A stretch of DNA of 64,000 nucleotides from Arthrobacter sp. N199823 (GCF_002929705.1 NZ_PJIN01000003.1:248001-312000); one strand, 5' to 3'; positions 50,302-59,353 are shown, numbered from the stretch's first letter. Made by a program: numbers and translations. Notes: generated by a model from the sequence alone, not told the origin.

Positions 50302-51596
50302 GCGTGCAGACAAGCGGGCAGGTATTTCTCCTCCCTGACCTCGGCGAGGGACTCGTTGAAGTGGAGCTCGTGACCTGGCTGGTGGCCGTCGGAGAGCGAG
50401 TGGAGGTTGACCAACCCATCGCTGAAGTTGAAACCGCCAAGTCAGTGGTGGAAGTTCCCTCACCCTATGAAGGAACTGTCACAACACTGCACGGTGCAGA
50501 AGGGGACGTTCTGGCGGTTGGCAAACCATTGATCACCATTGCCGCGCCGGGATCGCAGACTGAAACGGAGGTGGCACCGGAAGGCTCTGGCAACGTGCTA
50601 ATTGGCTACGGCACCTCCGAGGCGCCCGGAACTGGTCGTCGCCGGCCATCGTTGGCCACCGCGGCCCGTAGTGCGCCGCTGGTCATTTCCCCGGTGGTCC
50701 GGAAACTAGCCAACGATCACGGGATCGCGCTGGTGGACCTTCAGGGGTCGGGCGAGGCTGGGCTCATCCTTCGCGCGGATGTGGTTGCTGCCATTGGCTC
50801 GCCACCATCGGAGGAGGAGCCGGAGACAGGTGAGCCACTGAATGAGCGGGACGTGCGGGAAGGCGCGGAGGAGGTGTCCGGCGTCGTCCATCAACGAACG
50901 GGTCTGACGGTGACAGCGCGGCGTCCGCTCAGCGGCATGAAAAAGGCCGCGGCCGCGTCACTGGTGCGCAGCCGGCGGGAGATTCCGGAGGCCACTGTCT
51001 GGGTGGATGTGGACGCCACAGCCCTGCTGGAATTGCGTGCCGGGCTGGGCGAGAACGCGCCAAGCGTGCTCGCGCTGCTGTCACGATTTGTGACAGCGGG
51101 GCTTAGTAATTTTCCGGAACTGAATATGTCACTGGAAAATCGTGATGGTATTGACGAGCTCGTCTCGTATGCCGGGATCAACCTCGGTTTTGCTGTGCAG
51201 ACTGAGAGGGGTCTGATGGTGCCGGTACTGCGGAACGCGCAGGGGCGTACGGCGCGGGAGCTGGATGGTGCCATTGCTGAGCTGGCGGCTGCCGCCCGGG
51301 CCGGTAGGGCGAGCCCCGCGGAGCTGTCCGGTGGCACGTTCACCATCAACAATTACGGGGTGCTGGGCGTGGACGGCTCGGCAGTCATCATCAACTATCC
51401 CGAGGCCGCGATGCTGGGACTGGGGCGCATCATTGACAAGCCGTGGGTGGTTGACGGAGAACTGCGAGTGCGCAAGATGACCGAGTTGACGCTGGCTTTT
51501 GACCACCGTGTCTGTGACGGCGCCGTTGCCGCGGGTTTCCTGCGATTCGTGGCCGACGCCGTGGAAAACCCGGCCGGCGTGCTGGCCGATCTGTAA
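50298..51596 (+). CDS. Dihydrolipoamide acyltransferase E2 component
   Basis: A 432-residue core of the complex that moves the acyl group from E1 to CoA. It has one lipoyl domain (about 8-82) with the lipoylated Lys48 in VETAKSVVEVP, a Pro/Ala/Glu-rich linker, a peripheral-subunit-binding domain SPVVRKLANDHGIALVDL (about 130-165), a second linker, and the catalytic domain from about 205. The active-site motif is FDHRVCDGAVAAGFL with His403 and Asp407. The start at ATG 50298 overlaps the beta stop (ATGA); the in-frame ATG at 50286 adds four residues. No E3 (lipoamide dehydrogenase) gene follows, so a shared E3 is presumably encoded elsewhere. Confidence 0.92.
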   Translation: MSVQTSGQVFLLPDLGEGLVEVELVTWLVAVGERVEVDQPIAEVETAKSVVEVPSPYEGTVTTLHGAEGDVLAVGKPLITIAAPGSQTETEVAPEGSGNVLIGYGTSEAPGTGRRRPSLATAARSAPLVISPVVRKLANDHGIALVDLQGSGEAGLILRADVVAAIGSPPSEEEPETGEPLNERDVREGAEEVSGVVHQRTGLTVTARRPLSGMKKAAAASLVRSRREIPEATVWVDVDATALLELRAGLGENAPSVLALLSRFVTAGLSNFPELNMSLENRDGIDELVSYAGINLGFAVQTERGLMVPVLRNAQGRTARELDGAIAELAAAARAGRASPAELSGGTFTINNYGVLGVDGSAVIINYPEAAMLGLGRIIDKPWVVDGELRVRKMTELTLAFDHRVCDGAVAAGFLRFVADAVENPAGVLADL

Positions 51597-51677
51597 CCTC
51601 GCAGGCCCCACCGTAACCACCTGTCGTCAGCGGCCTGTCACCAGCCGCACAGCACCGGGTAGGGCTAGGGTCGGAGC

Positions 51678-52409
51678 ATGACAAACCATCTGGCGAATCC
51701 ATGGAGGAGGCTAGGCGGCGGAATTTTTGTGCTGGCCAGCAATTCCGCCAGGGCCCTGGTGAACATCGGTCTGGTGGTGGGTTCCGAGCGAGCGCTGGTG
51801 GTTGATACTGGCGCCGGACCACGCCATGCCACCGAGATCCTCGCCGCGGTGCGCACGCTGACGCCGCTACCCCTCGTCATTGCCAACACCCACGCTCATT
51901 GGGATCATTTCTTCGGCAATGCCGTGTTCCGTGCCGAAGGGGCCCTGTCCGACGTCGGTACTCAGTTTTGGGCCCACACCGCCACCGCTCGCGGCATGGC
52001 CGAAACGGGGGAGTCCCAGCGGGCAGAGGTAGCGGGCCTGGAACCTGAGATGGCTGCCGGCTCGGGGTCGCAGACGGAGATTGTGCTGCCCACGCATTTG
52101 ATCCGACGGGCACCGGTGGTGCTGGACCTTGGCGCGGTCAACGTGGAGTTATTCTGCCTGGGCCGCGGTCACACCAATGGTGATCTGATGGTGGGCGCCC
52201 CCGGTGTGCTTTTTGCCGGCGACGTGCTGGAAGAAGGCGCGAAGCCGCAATTTGAGGGATCGTTCCCGATCGAATGGGCGGCCGTCCTGCGCAAACTTGG
52301 CGGCATGGGTGCCACTTATCCGGTCATGGTGCCAGGCCACGGCCAGCCCGTGAATGCTGCGTTTGCCGCAAAGCTCGCCGAGACCGTGGAGGCGGGACCC
52401 AGAGCCTAG
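51678..52409 (+). CDS. MBL-fold metallo-hydrolase
   Basis: A 243-residue metallo-beta-lactamase-fold hydrolase. The metal motif NTHAHWDHFFGN (His72, His74, Asp76, His77) is intact. Further ligands are the His of CLGRGHTNGDLMV, the Asp of LFAGDVLEEGAK and the His of MVPGHGQPV. The opening LASNSARALVNIGLVVGSER fits glyoxalase-II/lactamase-like hydrolases rather than RNA-processing members. It starts 81 bp after the E2 gene, on the same strand. The substrate cannot be deduced. No signal peptide is obvious, so it is probably cytoplasmic. Confidence 0.87.
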   Translation: MTNHLANPWRRLGGGIFVLASNSARALVNIGLVVGSERALVVDTGAGPRHATEILAAVRTLTPLPLVIANTHAHWDHFFGNAVFRAEGALSDVGTQFWAHTATARGMAETGESQRAEVAGLEPEMAAGSGSQTEIVLPTHLIRRAPVVLDLGAVNVELFCLGRGHTNGDLMVGAPGVLFAGDVLEEGAKPQFEGSFPIEWAAVLRKLGGMGATYPVMVPGHGQPVNAAFAAKLAETVEAGPRA

Positions 52410-52503
52410 GCTGCCGCACTTCTGAGCACCGCCTTCTGAGCACCGCCTCCCGCTGAGCGGCCGCTCACCCCGAGCGCCTCACCATGAGCACCGCAGGGCT
52501 ACA

Positions 52504-53709
52504 GTGGGGGAAGTGAAAAAATCAGCGCAGCCTAACGAATTCAGCCTCTGGTCAATTGCCGTTCCGGCGTACGGACCGTCGCTGCTGTTTGGCATAGGTG
52601 AAGGTGCCATTTTACCCATCATTCCGCTGAGTGCCCGTGACATGGGATCGTCCCTGGCGGGTGCAGCCTTAGTAGTGGCACTGATTGGCATTGGCTCGCT
52701 CATCTGTAACATTCCGGCCTCCTTGCTCACCGCCAAGTTCGGTGAGCGGTTGGGCATGGTCGGGGCAGCGGTGCTCAGCCTGATAGCCCTGTTGCTGTGT
52801 GTTTTCGCCACCGATTTGTGGCTCTTTGCCATCGGCGTGCTGCTTATCGGCGCAGCCTCGGCCGTCTTCCACTTGGCCCGTCAGAGCTATCTCACGGAAG
52901 CCGTGCCGCCGCTCATGCGCGCCCGAGCCATGTCCACATTGGGCGGCGTGGGGCGGATCGGTCTCTTCGCCGGACCGTTCATTGGTGCGCTGGTGATTCA
53001 CCTGGTGGGAATCTCCGGAGCGTATTGGGTGGCCGCAGTTGCCATAGCCGGCGCTGGCGTTCTGGCGTTGTGGCTGCCAGATCTGGTCAGTGACAAGAAT
53101 GAGAGGTTCACAGGCCCGGCTCCAACAGTGCGCTCCTTGGTGGCGGCTCATCGGTCTCTCCTGCTCAGCGTGGGGATCGGAATTCTGTTGGTGAGTGCGG
53201 TGCGCTCAGCCCGGCAAGTGGTGGTGCCCTTGTGGGCCGATAACTTAGGCCTGAGTCCAGCCGCCACATCCCTGATCTACGGCTTGTCCGGCGCCATCGA
53301 CATGCTGGTGTTTTATCCGGCCGGCAAGGTCATGGATAAGAAGGGGCGTAATTGGGTGGCCATCCCGTCCATGGTCCTCATGGGTGCCGCTCTGCTCTTG
53401 ATGCCGCTGACAATTGGAGCCACATCACTGCTGATGGTGGCCTTGTTGATTGGGTTTGGCAACGGCATCGGATCAGGGCTGATCATGACGCTGGGGGCCG
53501 ACTACGCTCCGCGGCACGGCCGGGCTCAATTCCTTGGCATCTGGCGGTTCATGGCTGATATTGGCGGATCCAGCGGACCAGCCATCCTTGCGGGGCTGAC
53601 GGCCTTGATCACGCTGTCCTTTGGAATTGCCGCAACCGGAGTGCTGGGACTAGCAGCGGCAGCAGTCTTGGGATATTCCATTCCCCGCAACAAGGTCATC
53701 GAGCGCTAA
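52504..53709 (+). CDS. Major facilitator superfamily transporter
   Basis: A 401-residue, 12-helix membrane transporter. The first helix follows FSLWSIAVPAYGPSLLFGIG. The loop between helices 2 and 3 has AKFGERLGMVGAAV, a degenerate MFS motif A, and the repeat in the second half is DKKGRNWVAIPSMVL. GFGNGIGSGLIMTLGADYAP is near helix 10. The start is uncertain: GTG at 52504 has AGGG about 8 nt upstream, while GTG at 52513 sits just after GGGGGAA. Likely a drug or metabolite efflux carrier, but no substrate is indicated by neighbours. Confidence 0.87.
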   Translation: MGEVKKSAQPNEFSLWSIAVPAYGPSLLFGIGEGAILPIIPLSARDMGSSLAGAALVVALIGIGSLICNIPASLLTAKFGERLGMVGAAVLSLIALLLCVFATDLWLFAIGVLLIGAASAVFHLARQSYLTEAVPPLMRARAMSTLGGVGRIGLFAGPFIGALVIHLVGISGAYWVAAVAIAGAGVLALWLPDLVSDKNERFTGPAPTVRSLVAAHRSLLLSVGIGILLVSAVRSARQVVVPLWADNLGLSPAATSLIYGLSGAIDMLVFYPAGKVMDKKGRNWVAIPSMVLMGAALLLMPLTIGATSLLMVALLIGFGNGIGSGLIMTLGADYAPRHGRAQFLGIWRFMADIGGSSGPAILAGLTALITLSFGIAATGVLGLAAAAVLGYSIPRNKVIER

Positions 53710-53733
53710 GCACCCCAGCGCAAGTCCAGGGCG

Positions 53734-54639
53734 CTAAGAACGTTTGGACCGGCGTCGTACGGGCAAGGTCAGCAGCAGCGTACCGGCAACTGTCAAACCA
53801 TAGCCGCCCACCACAATTTGCCCCACACCCGCAAGGAAGTATTTGGTGGTGCTGGTGGCCTCGGGCGCCGATAACTGCCACACGAGCAGGGCCACTGCCA
53901 GCCCGGAAAACAGTGTCAAAATGGCCGTGATCAGGACCCATCCGCGGCCCGAGGCCCAGTGCATGTGCGAACCCAACCACACGTTCCAGCTTGGCCCCGT
54001 TCGCATGACGGCCAGCGCCGCCAAGGACGTCCAGAACGCCACGACGAAGAATGCGGCAAGGACGTCGGCCGGGCGGTGCCATTGGTTGATGAGGGTGGAG
54101 ATGCCGGCGAGAACGGCGTAGCTGCCACCCACAAATGCGGCAGCGGGACGCCACCGGGGGGAGACCACCAGGAACACGGCGGCTGCGGCACTGGCAGCCA
54201 GCGTGCTGTGCCCAGACGGCAGCGAATTCAAGGCCAGCGTTGGCACGCCCAGATCAGGTCGATCGGGCAGGCCAGCCTTGATCAGTTGGGTGGACAAATT
54301 GGCGGCAACCATCGCAGCCAGTGCGATCCCGGCCGCCTTCCAGCGCCGCCTGACCAGAGTGACAAAGAGCACCACCACAATGGCGATCACCAGTGAGGTA
54401 ACCGGCAAAAGGTCTAGCACCTTGGCCGTTTGGAGCCCAATTTTGGACTGCGCCACGGCGGCCTCAACCAATGCGGACTCGTCAAAAAACTGGCCGGTGG
54501 TGGTGTTGACGAAGAAGCGGTAGCTCAGGATGATCCCGGCCAAGCTGATGATCGCCGCAAACACAAAAGGCCAGGCGGCGATGCGTGCGGGGGTTGAACC
54601 GCCGGATCGGGCGCGTTGCTGGGCAGCGTGGGTATTCAT
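53734..54639 (-). CDS. PAP2-family membrane phosphatase
   Basis: A 301-residue integral membrane protein of the phosphatidic-acid-phosphatase 2/haloperoxidase superfamily. It probably dephosphorylates lipid or isoprenoid phosphates at the outer face. Motif 1 is KAGLPDRPDLG, motif 2 is LNSLPSGHSTLAA with the PSGH signature, and motif 3 is STLINQWHRPADV, where the catalytic His and the Asp are kept but the Arg normally after Ser is Thr. Around six helices plus a long loop after helix 1 (NTTTGQFFDESALVEAAVAQ) are visible. Convergent with the MFS gene (24-bp gap) and divergent from menC. Confidence 0.85.
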   Translation of the reverse strand: MNTHAAQQRARSGGSTPARIAAWPFVFAAIISLAGIILSYRFFVNTTTGQFFDESALVEAAVAQSKIGLQTAKVLDLLPVTSLVIAIVVVLFVTLVRRRWKAAGIALAAMVAANLSTQLIKAGLPDRPDLGVPTLALNSLPSGHSTLAASAAAAVFLVVSPRWRPAAAFVGGSYAVLAGISTLINQWHRPADVLAAFFVVAFWTSLAALAVMRTGPSWNVWLGSHMHWASGRGWVLITAILTLFSGLAVALLVWQLSAPEATSTTKYFLAGVGQIVVGGYGLTVAGTLLLTLPVRRRSKRS

Positions 54640-54698
54640 TGACTTAAGGTTCCCACATGTTCATGGGAGCTCGCTGACCATCGCGGTACAGTGAAATC

Positions 54699-55673
54699 AT
54701 GCCGACTTTCCCCCCGCTGGATGAAATTCTTGCCAACGCCCACGTTGTCGCCTTGCCCATGAAGGTGAAATTTCGGGGCGTGCTGGTGCGCGAGGTCATG
54801 GTCTTCTCCGGTCCTGCCGGATGGGCCGAATTCTCCCCGTTTGTAGAGTACGACGACGTCGAGTCGGCCAGGTGGCTGGCCTCGGCATTGGAGGCGGGCT
54901 GGCTTGGGCACCCCGCCCCCGTGCGTGACTGGGTGCCGGTTAATGCCACGGTTCCGGCTGTCTCCGCCGAACAAGTGCCGCAGGTACTTGCGAATTTTGA
55001 CGGGGCTCAAACGGTGAAGGTCAAGGTGGCCGAGGCAGGCCAGTCGCTGCGTGAGGACGCCGCGCGGGTTGGCGCCGTCAGGCATTTACTGCCGGAAGCC
55101 AAGATTCGCATTGACGCCAATGGCGGCTGGGACGTGGATCAGGCGGTGCAGGCACTGCGGCTGCTCAGCGTGTTCGGGCTCGAATACGCTGAACAGCCGG
55201 TGGCCAGTATTGCCGAGATGGCCGCTGTGCGCCGGGCTGTGAACGGCTCGGTACTCATTGCGGCGGATGAAAGCGTCCGCAAGGCCACAGACCCGCTCGC
55301 CGTGGCCCGCGCTGGGGCGGCGGACCTCTTGGTGATCAAGGCCGCGCCGCTGGGTGGCGTGCGCCGCGCCTTGGAAATTGTGGCTGAAGCGGGGCTGCCT
55401 GCGGTGGTGAGCTCTGCGCTGGACTCCTCGGTGGGTATCAGCACCGGCTTGGCGCTTGCCGCTGCGCTGCCCGAACTTCCCTACGCTTGCGGGCTTGGCA
55501 CGGTATCCCTCATGGCCGGTGATATTTCCGAGCCAAGCCTGGTGGCAGAGGATGGCGGAATGCACCCACGCGAGGTGGTGGCCAACCCCGAGCTGCTGGA
55601 GCTCTTTGCCGCACCCGCCGAACGCCGCGATTGGTGGATGGAGCGTCTACGCCGCTGCCACGCTCTGCTGTAG
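54699..55673 (+). CDS. menC: o-Succinylbenzoate synthase
   Basis: Enolase-superfamily enzyme of menaquinone synthesis that dehydrates SHCHC to o-succinylbenzoate. It has 324 residues. The catalytic acid/base pair is in QTVKVKVAEAG (Lys107/Lys109). The metal-binding set is RIDANGGWDVDQA (Asp), LEYAEQPVASI (Glu) and LIAADESVRK (Asp/Glu), with the second-face Lys in DLLVIKAAPLGGV. All are intact. Together with menD and menF farther along, the window holds scattered members of the menaquinone pathway. The 3' end overlaps the convergent ald gene by 27 bp. Confidence 0.94.
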   Translation: MPTFPPLDEILANAHVVALPMKVKFRGVLVREVMVFSGPAGWAEFSPFVEYDDVESARWLASALEAGWLGHPAPVRDWVPVNATVPAVSAEQVPQVLANFDGAQTVKVKVAEAGQSLREDAARVGAVRHLLPEAKIRIDANGGWDVDQAVQALRLLSVFGLEYAEQPVASIAEMAAVRRAVNGSVLIAADESVRKATDPLAVARAGAADLLVIKAAPLGGVRRALEIVAEAGLPAVVSSALDSSVGISTGLALAAALPELPYACGLGTVSLMAGDISEPSLVAEDGGMHPREVVANPELLELFAAPAERRDWWMERLRRCHALL

Positions 55674-56780
55674 GAGGTCCTGCCACGCCCATAGCTCAAG
55701 CCCGTGTGCGCTGCTCACGGAAGGGTGCGTCACCTTTCCGCCCATCACATTTAGGCCCAGGGCCAGGTCCCGGTCATTGTGCAGTGCCGCTGCCACACCG
55801 TTATTGGCCAAGGCAAGTGCGTACCTCAGGGTGACATTGGTCAGTGCATAGGTAGAGGTGTTGGGAACAGCGCCAGGCATGTTGGCCACGCAGTAGAACA
55901 AGGCATTGTGCACCCTGAAGGTCGGGTCTTGGTGGGTGGTGGGCCTGCTGTCCTCAAAGCAGCCGCCTTGATCCACAGCAATATCAACCAACACGGAACC
56001 GGGCTTCATCCGGGAAACCAGATCATTACTCACGAGCTTGGGGGCTTTCGCCCCGGGGATGAGGACCGAGCCAATAACAAGATCGGCGTCAATGACTGAC
56101 TTCTCCACCTCATATTTGTTGGACGCGACGGTCTTGAGGCGGCCCTGATATTGCGCATCAAGTTCACGGAGCCGGTTGGTGTTGATGTCCAAAATGGTGA
56201 CATCGGCGCCCAATCCCATGGCCATCGCTGCCGCGTTGGACCCGGCGACCCCGGCACCGAGCACAACAACTTTTGCTGGACGGACCCCTGGAACCCCGCC
56301 CAAGAGAATCCCCTGGCCGCCGGCGGGGGCCATCAGGGATGCCGCGCCCACCTGCACGGAAAGTCGTCCCGCCACTTCTGACATCGGAGCCAGTAGCGGA
56401 AGCGAGCGGTTTGCGGTCTGAACGGTTTCGTAGGCGATTGCCGTAACCCCAGCGTCAATCAGTGCCTGCGTGAGTTCCGGTTCCGCCGCCAAATGGAGGT
56501 ACGTGAAGAGGATGAGGCCTTCTCGGAACCGGCTGTACTCGGATTCGATGGGCTCCTTGACCTTCATAACCATGTCCGCACGTGCCCACAACTCATCGGC
56601 ATCAACGACGATCTCTGCCCCGGCCAGCGCATAGTCCTCATCACTGATGCCCGATCCGACGCCGGCGCCAGCCTCAAGCAAAACCTGGTGCCCCGATTCC
56701 CGGAGCTCATGAACTCCGGCCGTGGTGATGGCGACGCGGAACTCGTTATTCTTGATTTCTTTGGGGACTGAGACGATCAT
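55647..56780 (-). CDS. ald: Alanine dehydrogenase
   Basis: Reversible NAD-dependent deamination of L-alanine to pyruvate and ammonia. It has 377 residues, the normal length. IVSVPKEIKNNEFRVAITTA is the N-terminal signature; GHQVLLEAGAGVGSGI follows. KVKEPIESEYSRFREG carries the substrate-binding Lys, and VVLGAGVAGSNAAAMAMGLG is the NAD-binding Rossmann loop. The region with VLVDIAVDQGGCFEDSRPTT is strongly conserved. The start at 56780 (MIVSVPKE) is preferred over the longer frame, which lacks family support. Divergent from the AsnC-type gene that is likely its regulator, with an inverted repeat between them. Confidence 0.95.
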   Translation of the reverse strand: MIVSVPKEIKNNEFRVAITTAGVHELRESGHQVLLEAGAGVGSGISDEDYALAGAEIVVDADELWARADMVMKVKEPIESEYSRFREGLILFTYLHLAAEPELTQALIDAGVTAIAYETVQTANRSLPLLAPMSEVAGRLSVQVGAASLMAPAGGQGILLGGVPGVRPAKVVVLGAGVAGSNAAAMAMGLGADVTILDINTNRLRELDAQYQGRLKTVASNKYEVEKSVIDADLVIGSVLIPGAKAPKLVSNDLVSRMKPGSVLVDIAVDQGGCFEDSRPTTHQDPTFRVHNALFYCVANMPGAVPNTSTYALTNVTLRYALALANNGVAAALHNDRDLALGLNVMGGKVTHPSVSSAHGLELWAWQDLLQQSVAAA

Positions 56781-56848
56781 GGGTTTTCCTTTGAAAGCTG
56801 CTGTGGTGGGTGTCACAAGGGTTGCAGTTTCTGTTCATCTTCGCCATA

Positions 56849-56869
56849 GTCCGCGTAGAATCTACGGAC
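56849..56869. promoter_or_regulatory. Inverted repeat between ald and its regulator
   Basis: GTCCGcGTAGA and TCTACGGAC are complementary except for one extra base, around a central A. The site is 69 bp before the ald start and about 48 bp before the regulator start, in a 136-bp divergent gap. This is the expected location of an AldR-type operator, but binding is inferred. Confidence 0.5.
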
Positions 56870-56916
56870 AGAAGCGCATAAGTGGAAGATTTCCGCAGCG
56901 TCAAGGAGGCATTGCC

Positions 56917-57393
56917 ATGCCGGAACCGAAGAAAATACGGCCGCCTTTGGACGCCCTGGACCACAAATTGCTTAGTCTTTTGGTGGCGGACGCACGCGCC
57001 ACCAACCAGTCGCTGGCCGATGCCCTGGGGATTGCTCCTTCCACCTGTCTGGCCAGGCTCAAGGCGCTCAAGGAAACAGGTGTCATTGAGCGCTTCACCA
57101 TTGACGTTGACCCGGAGGCACTGGGGCGCTCGCTGCAGGCTCTCATCAGTGTGCGGCTGCGGCCGGGTGCCAGGCACCTGATGCAATCATTTGCCGAGGA
57201 CCTTCGGTCTGTGGCAGATATTTCGCAGTTCTTTGTGCTGGCGGGCACGGATGATTTCCTGATTCACGTTAAGGTTCGGGACACCGCACATGTCCGGGAA
57301 TTCGTCCTCGAGCACCTCTCTTCCAACCCAGCCGTGGCCGCGACCCAAACCAACTTGATCTTTGAACACGTGTGGGGCGATTCCCTGAATTGA
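56917..57393 (+). CDS. aldR: Lrp/AsnC-family regulator, probable AldR
   Basis: A 158-residue Lrp/AsnC protein. The helix-turn-helix is LDHKLLSLLVADARATNQSL then ALGIAPSTCLARLKALKETG. The C-terminal effector-binding domain has LQALISVRLRPGARHLMQSF and QFFVLAGTDDFLIHVKVRDT. AAGGAGG is 7 nt before the ATG; the frame is open upstream to 56722 but overlaps ald. Divergent from ald, the standard arrangement of AldR, which responds to alanine and other amino acids. It shares little with the other AsnC-type protein in the window apart from fold. Confidence 0.87.
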   Translation: MPEPKKIRPPLDALDHKLLSLLVADARATNQSLADALGIAPSTCLARLKALKETGVIERFTIDVDPEALGRSLQALISVRLRPGARHLMQSFAEDLRSVADISQFFVLAGTDDFLIHVKVRDTAHVREFVLEHLSSNPAVAATQTNLIFEHVWGDSLN

Positions 57394-57454
57394 GTCCCGG
57401 GAGGGCCTTCGCTCAGCGCCCGGCACCCTGCTGTGGGTGGCTACAGTTAGTGGT

Positions 57455-59353
57455 GTGACTTTACTGAGCTCGATGGATGCTGCCCGCTATGTTGTTGATG
57501 CGCTCGAACGTGCAGGAGTGCGCCACGTGGTGGTGGCCCCCGGCTCTCGCAGCGCCCCGCTCGTGTACGCCCTGGCCGAGGCACAAGCCGATAAGCGGAT
57601 CACCGCGCATGTGCGAATTGACGAGCGCGTGGCCGGATTCACCGCTCTGGGGCTGGCCCTGGGCGCCAAGGGCCCCGCGGCAATTGTGACCACGTCCGGC
57701 ACTGCCGTGGGCAATCTGCTCCCGGCCGTCATGGAGGCCAACCACGCTGGGGTGCCGCTGCTGGTGCTCTCCGCCGATCGTCCCGAGGAGCTGCGTGGCA
57801 CCGGGGCGAATCAGACCACGTTCCAGCTGGATCTCTTCGGAGACCATGTGCGCTTCGCCACCGACGTTCCCGCTGGGAACGATCCCACCAGCGCAGTATC
57901 CACCGCCCTTACGGCTGCTCTTGGACGGCTCGAGGGCATCCCGGCTGGCCCGGTGCAGGTCAATTTGGCCTTCCGGGACCCGCTGACTCCCGCCTTGGAC
58001 GGTTCCGAATGGGAGCGGCTGCTTCCGGTCATCGAGGCTCCTGACGCCGCGGCTGGGATCGCGGATGAGCTCCTCCTGAAAGCTCAGGCCGTGTCAGCTG
58101 CAGACTCGGACGAAGCCGTCACCGCCGCTGCAGTCAGCGGCGCCGAAGTGGCTCCCGGGCCCAGAGACGGCATTGGCGCCGAGTATCTCGCAGAGGCCCC
58201 GCTCCGGCCATTCCCTAGCTCCTCTTCTAGTCCCATATCTGGTCCCTCGTCTAGTCACCGAACGGTAGTTGTTGCCGGACATGGAGCCGGTCCCGAGGCC
58301 GAACACTTTGCCCGGATGCTTGACCTGCCGCTGCTGGCCGAGCCCTCGTCCAACGCTCGTTTTGGGCCCAATGCTATTGGCCCGTACCGGATGCTGCTGG
58401 ATAAATTTGGACCAGAGAGCGCGCTTCCCATCGAACGAGTGGTGGTTTTCGGACGCCCCACACTGTCGCGCCAAATTAGCGCCCTAATGGCGCGCACGGA
58501 TCTGGAACGGGCACTCTTCGTGCCGGAACCTGTGCCGTGGTTTGAGCCCGGGCGCCGCACTGAACTAATCCTGACCCAATGGGATCAGCTGCTGGGCTTT
58601 GCCGGGAGGGGCCCCGAGGGATGGTTGCAGGCTTGGCAGGAGGCAGGCGAACGGGGCGAGTCAGCCCTCGACTCTGTAGTGGCTGGCACATCCAAGGACA
58701 CAGCCGGGAGACCAGGTCGCGGACAACTCGCCGCCGAAAGCACCCTGAATGGCCTGCAGCTTGCCCGAGCAGTCTGGGATACGGCTCAGATGGATACCAG
58801 CAGCATCCTCATGCTTGGTTCCTCCAATCCGGTCCGTGACGCAGATCTGGCCGGCCAGCCCACCGTGAAAAACGGGGCTGCCGTGCACGCCAACCGAGGC
58901 TTGGCCGGGATTGATGGCACCATTTCGACGGCAACGGGACTGGCGCTGGCTACCGGCAAAACAACGCGAGTGCTCCTGGGTGATTTGACATTTTTGCACG
59001 ATTCCGGCGCCCTGAACATTGGCCCCCTGGAGGCACTGCCCCAGATCCAGGTCATCGTCCTGAACGATGGCGGTGGTGGGATCTTCTCCGTTTTGGAGCA
59101 TGGAAAGCTGGCCGAGGCACCGGACTACACAGCCACCGTCGAACGGTTCTTTGGGACCCCCCATACGGCAAGTTTGGGGGCGTTGGCTGCGGCCTTTGGC
59201 TGGAGCCACGTTTCGGTCGGCACCCCGGAGCAACTGGCCAAGGCGCTGGCCGCTCCTGTGCTGTGGCCGTGCGTCATTGAGGTTGTTGCTGCTGGGCGGG
59301 GTGACTTGCGGGAGCTCCACGCCAGTATCGCCGAGGCCATAGCGACCAGCTGA
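57455..59353 (+). CDS. menD: 2-Succinyl-5-enolpyruvyl-6-hydroxy-3-cyclohexene-1-carboxylate synthase
   Basis: Thiamine-diphosphate enzyme that condenses isochorismate with 2-oxoglutarate in menaquinone synthesis. About 632 residues, against about 550-580 usual. The N-terminal VVAPGSRSAPLVYALAEAQ, DERVAGFTALGLALGAKGPA (Glu activating ThDP), VTTSGTAVGNLLPAVMEANH and LSADRPEELRGTGANQTT are typical MenD. The C-terminal ANRGLAGIDGTISTATGLAL and the ThDP/metal motif LGDLTFLHDSGALNI are intact. The extra length is a ~60-residue Ala/Ser/Pro-rich insertion (about 58081-58260), between the two domains. GTG 57455 fits the usual MenD N-terminus best; GTG 57437 and ATG 57473 are alternatives, and none has a strong ribosome-binding site. 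Confidence 0.93.
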   Translation: MTLLSSMDAARYVVDALERAGVRHVVVAPGSRSAPLVYALAEAQADKRITAHVRIDERVAGFTALGLALGAKGPAAIVTTSGTAVGNLLPAVMEANHAGVPLLVLSADRPEELRGTGANQTTFQLDLFGDHVRFATDVPAGNDPTSAVSTALTAALGRLEGIPAGPVQVNLAFRDPLTPALDGSEWERLLPVIEAPDAAAGIADELLLKAQAVSAADSDEAVTAAAVSGAEVAPGPRDGIGAEYLAEAPLRPFPSSSSSPISGPSSSHRTVVVAGHGAGPEAEHFARMLDLPLLAEPSSNARFGPNAIGPYRMLLDKFGPESALPIERVVVFGRPTLSRQISALMARTDLERALFVPEPVPWFEPGRRTELILTQWDQLLGFAGRGPEGWLQAWQEAGERGESALDSVVAGTSKDTAGRPGRGQLAAESTLNGLQLARAVWDTAQMDTSSILMLGSSNPVRDADLAGQPTVKNGAAVHANRGLAGIDGTISTATGLALATGKTTRVLLGDLTFLHDSGALNIGPLEALPQIQVIVLNDGGGGIFSVLEHGKLAEAPDYTATVERFFGTPHTASLGALAAAFGWSHVSVGTPEQLAKALAAPVLWPCVIEVVAAGRGDLRELHASIAEAIATS

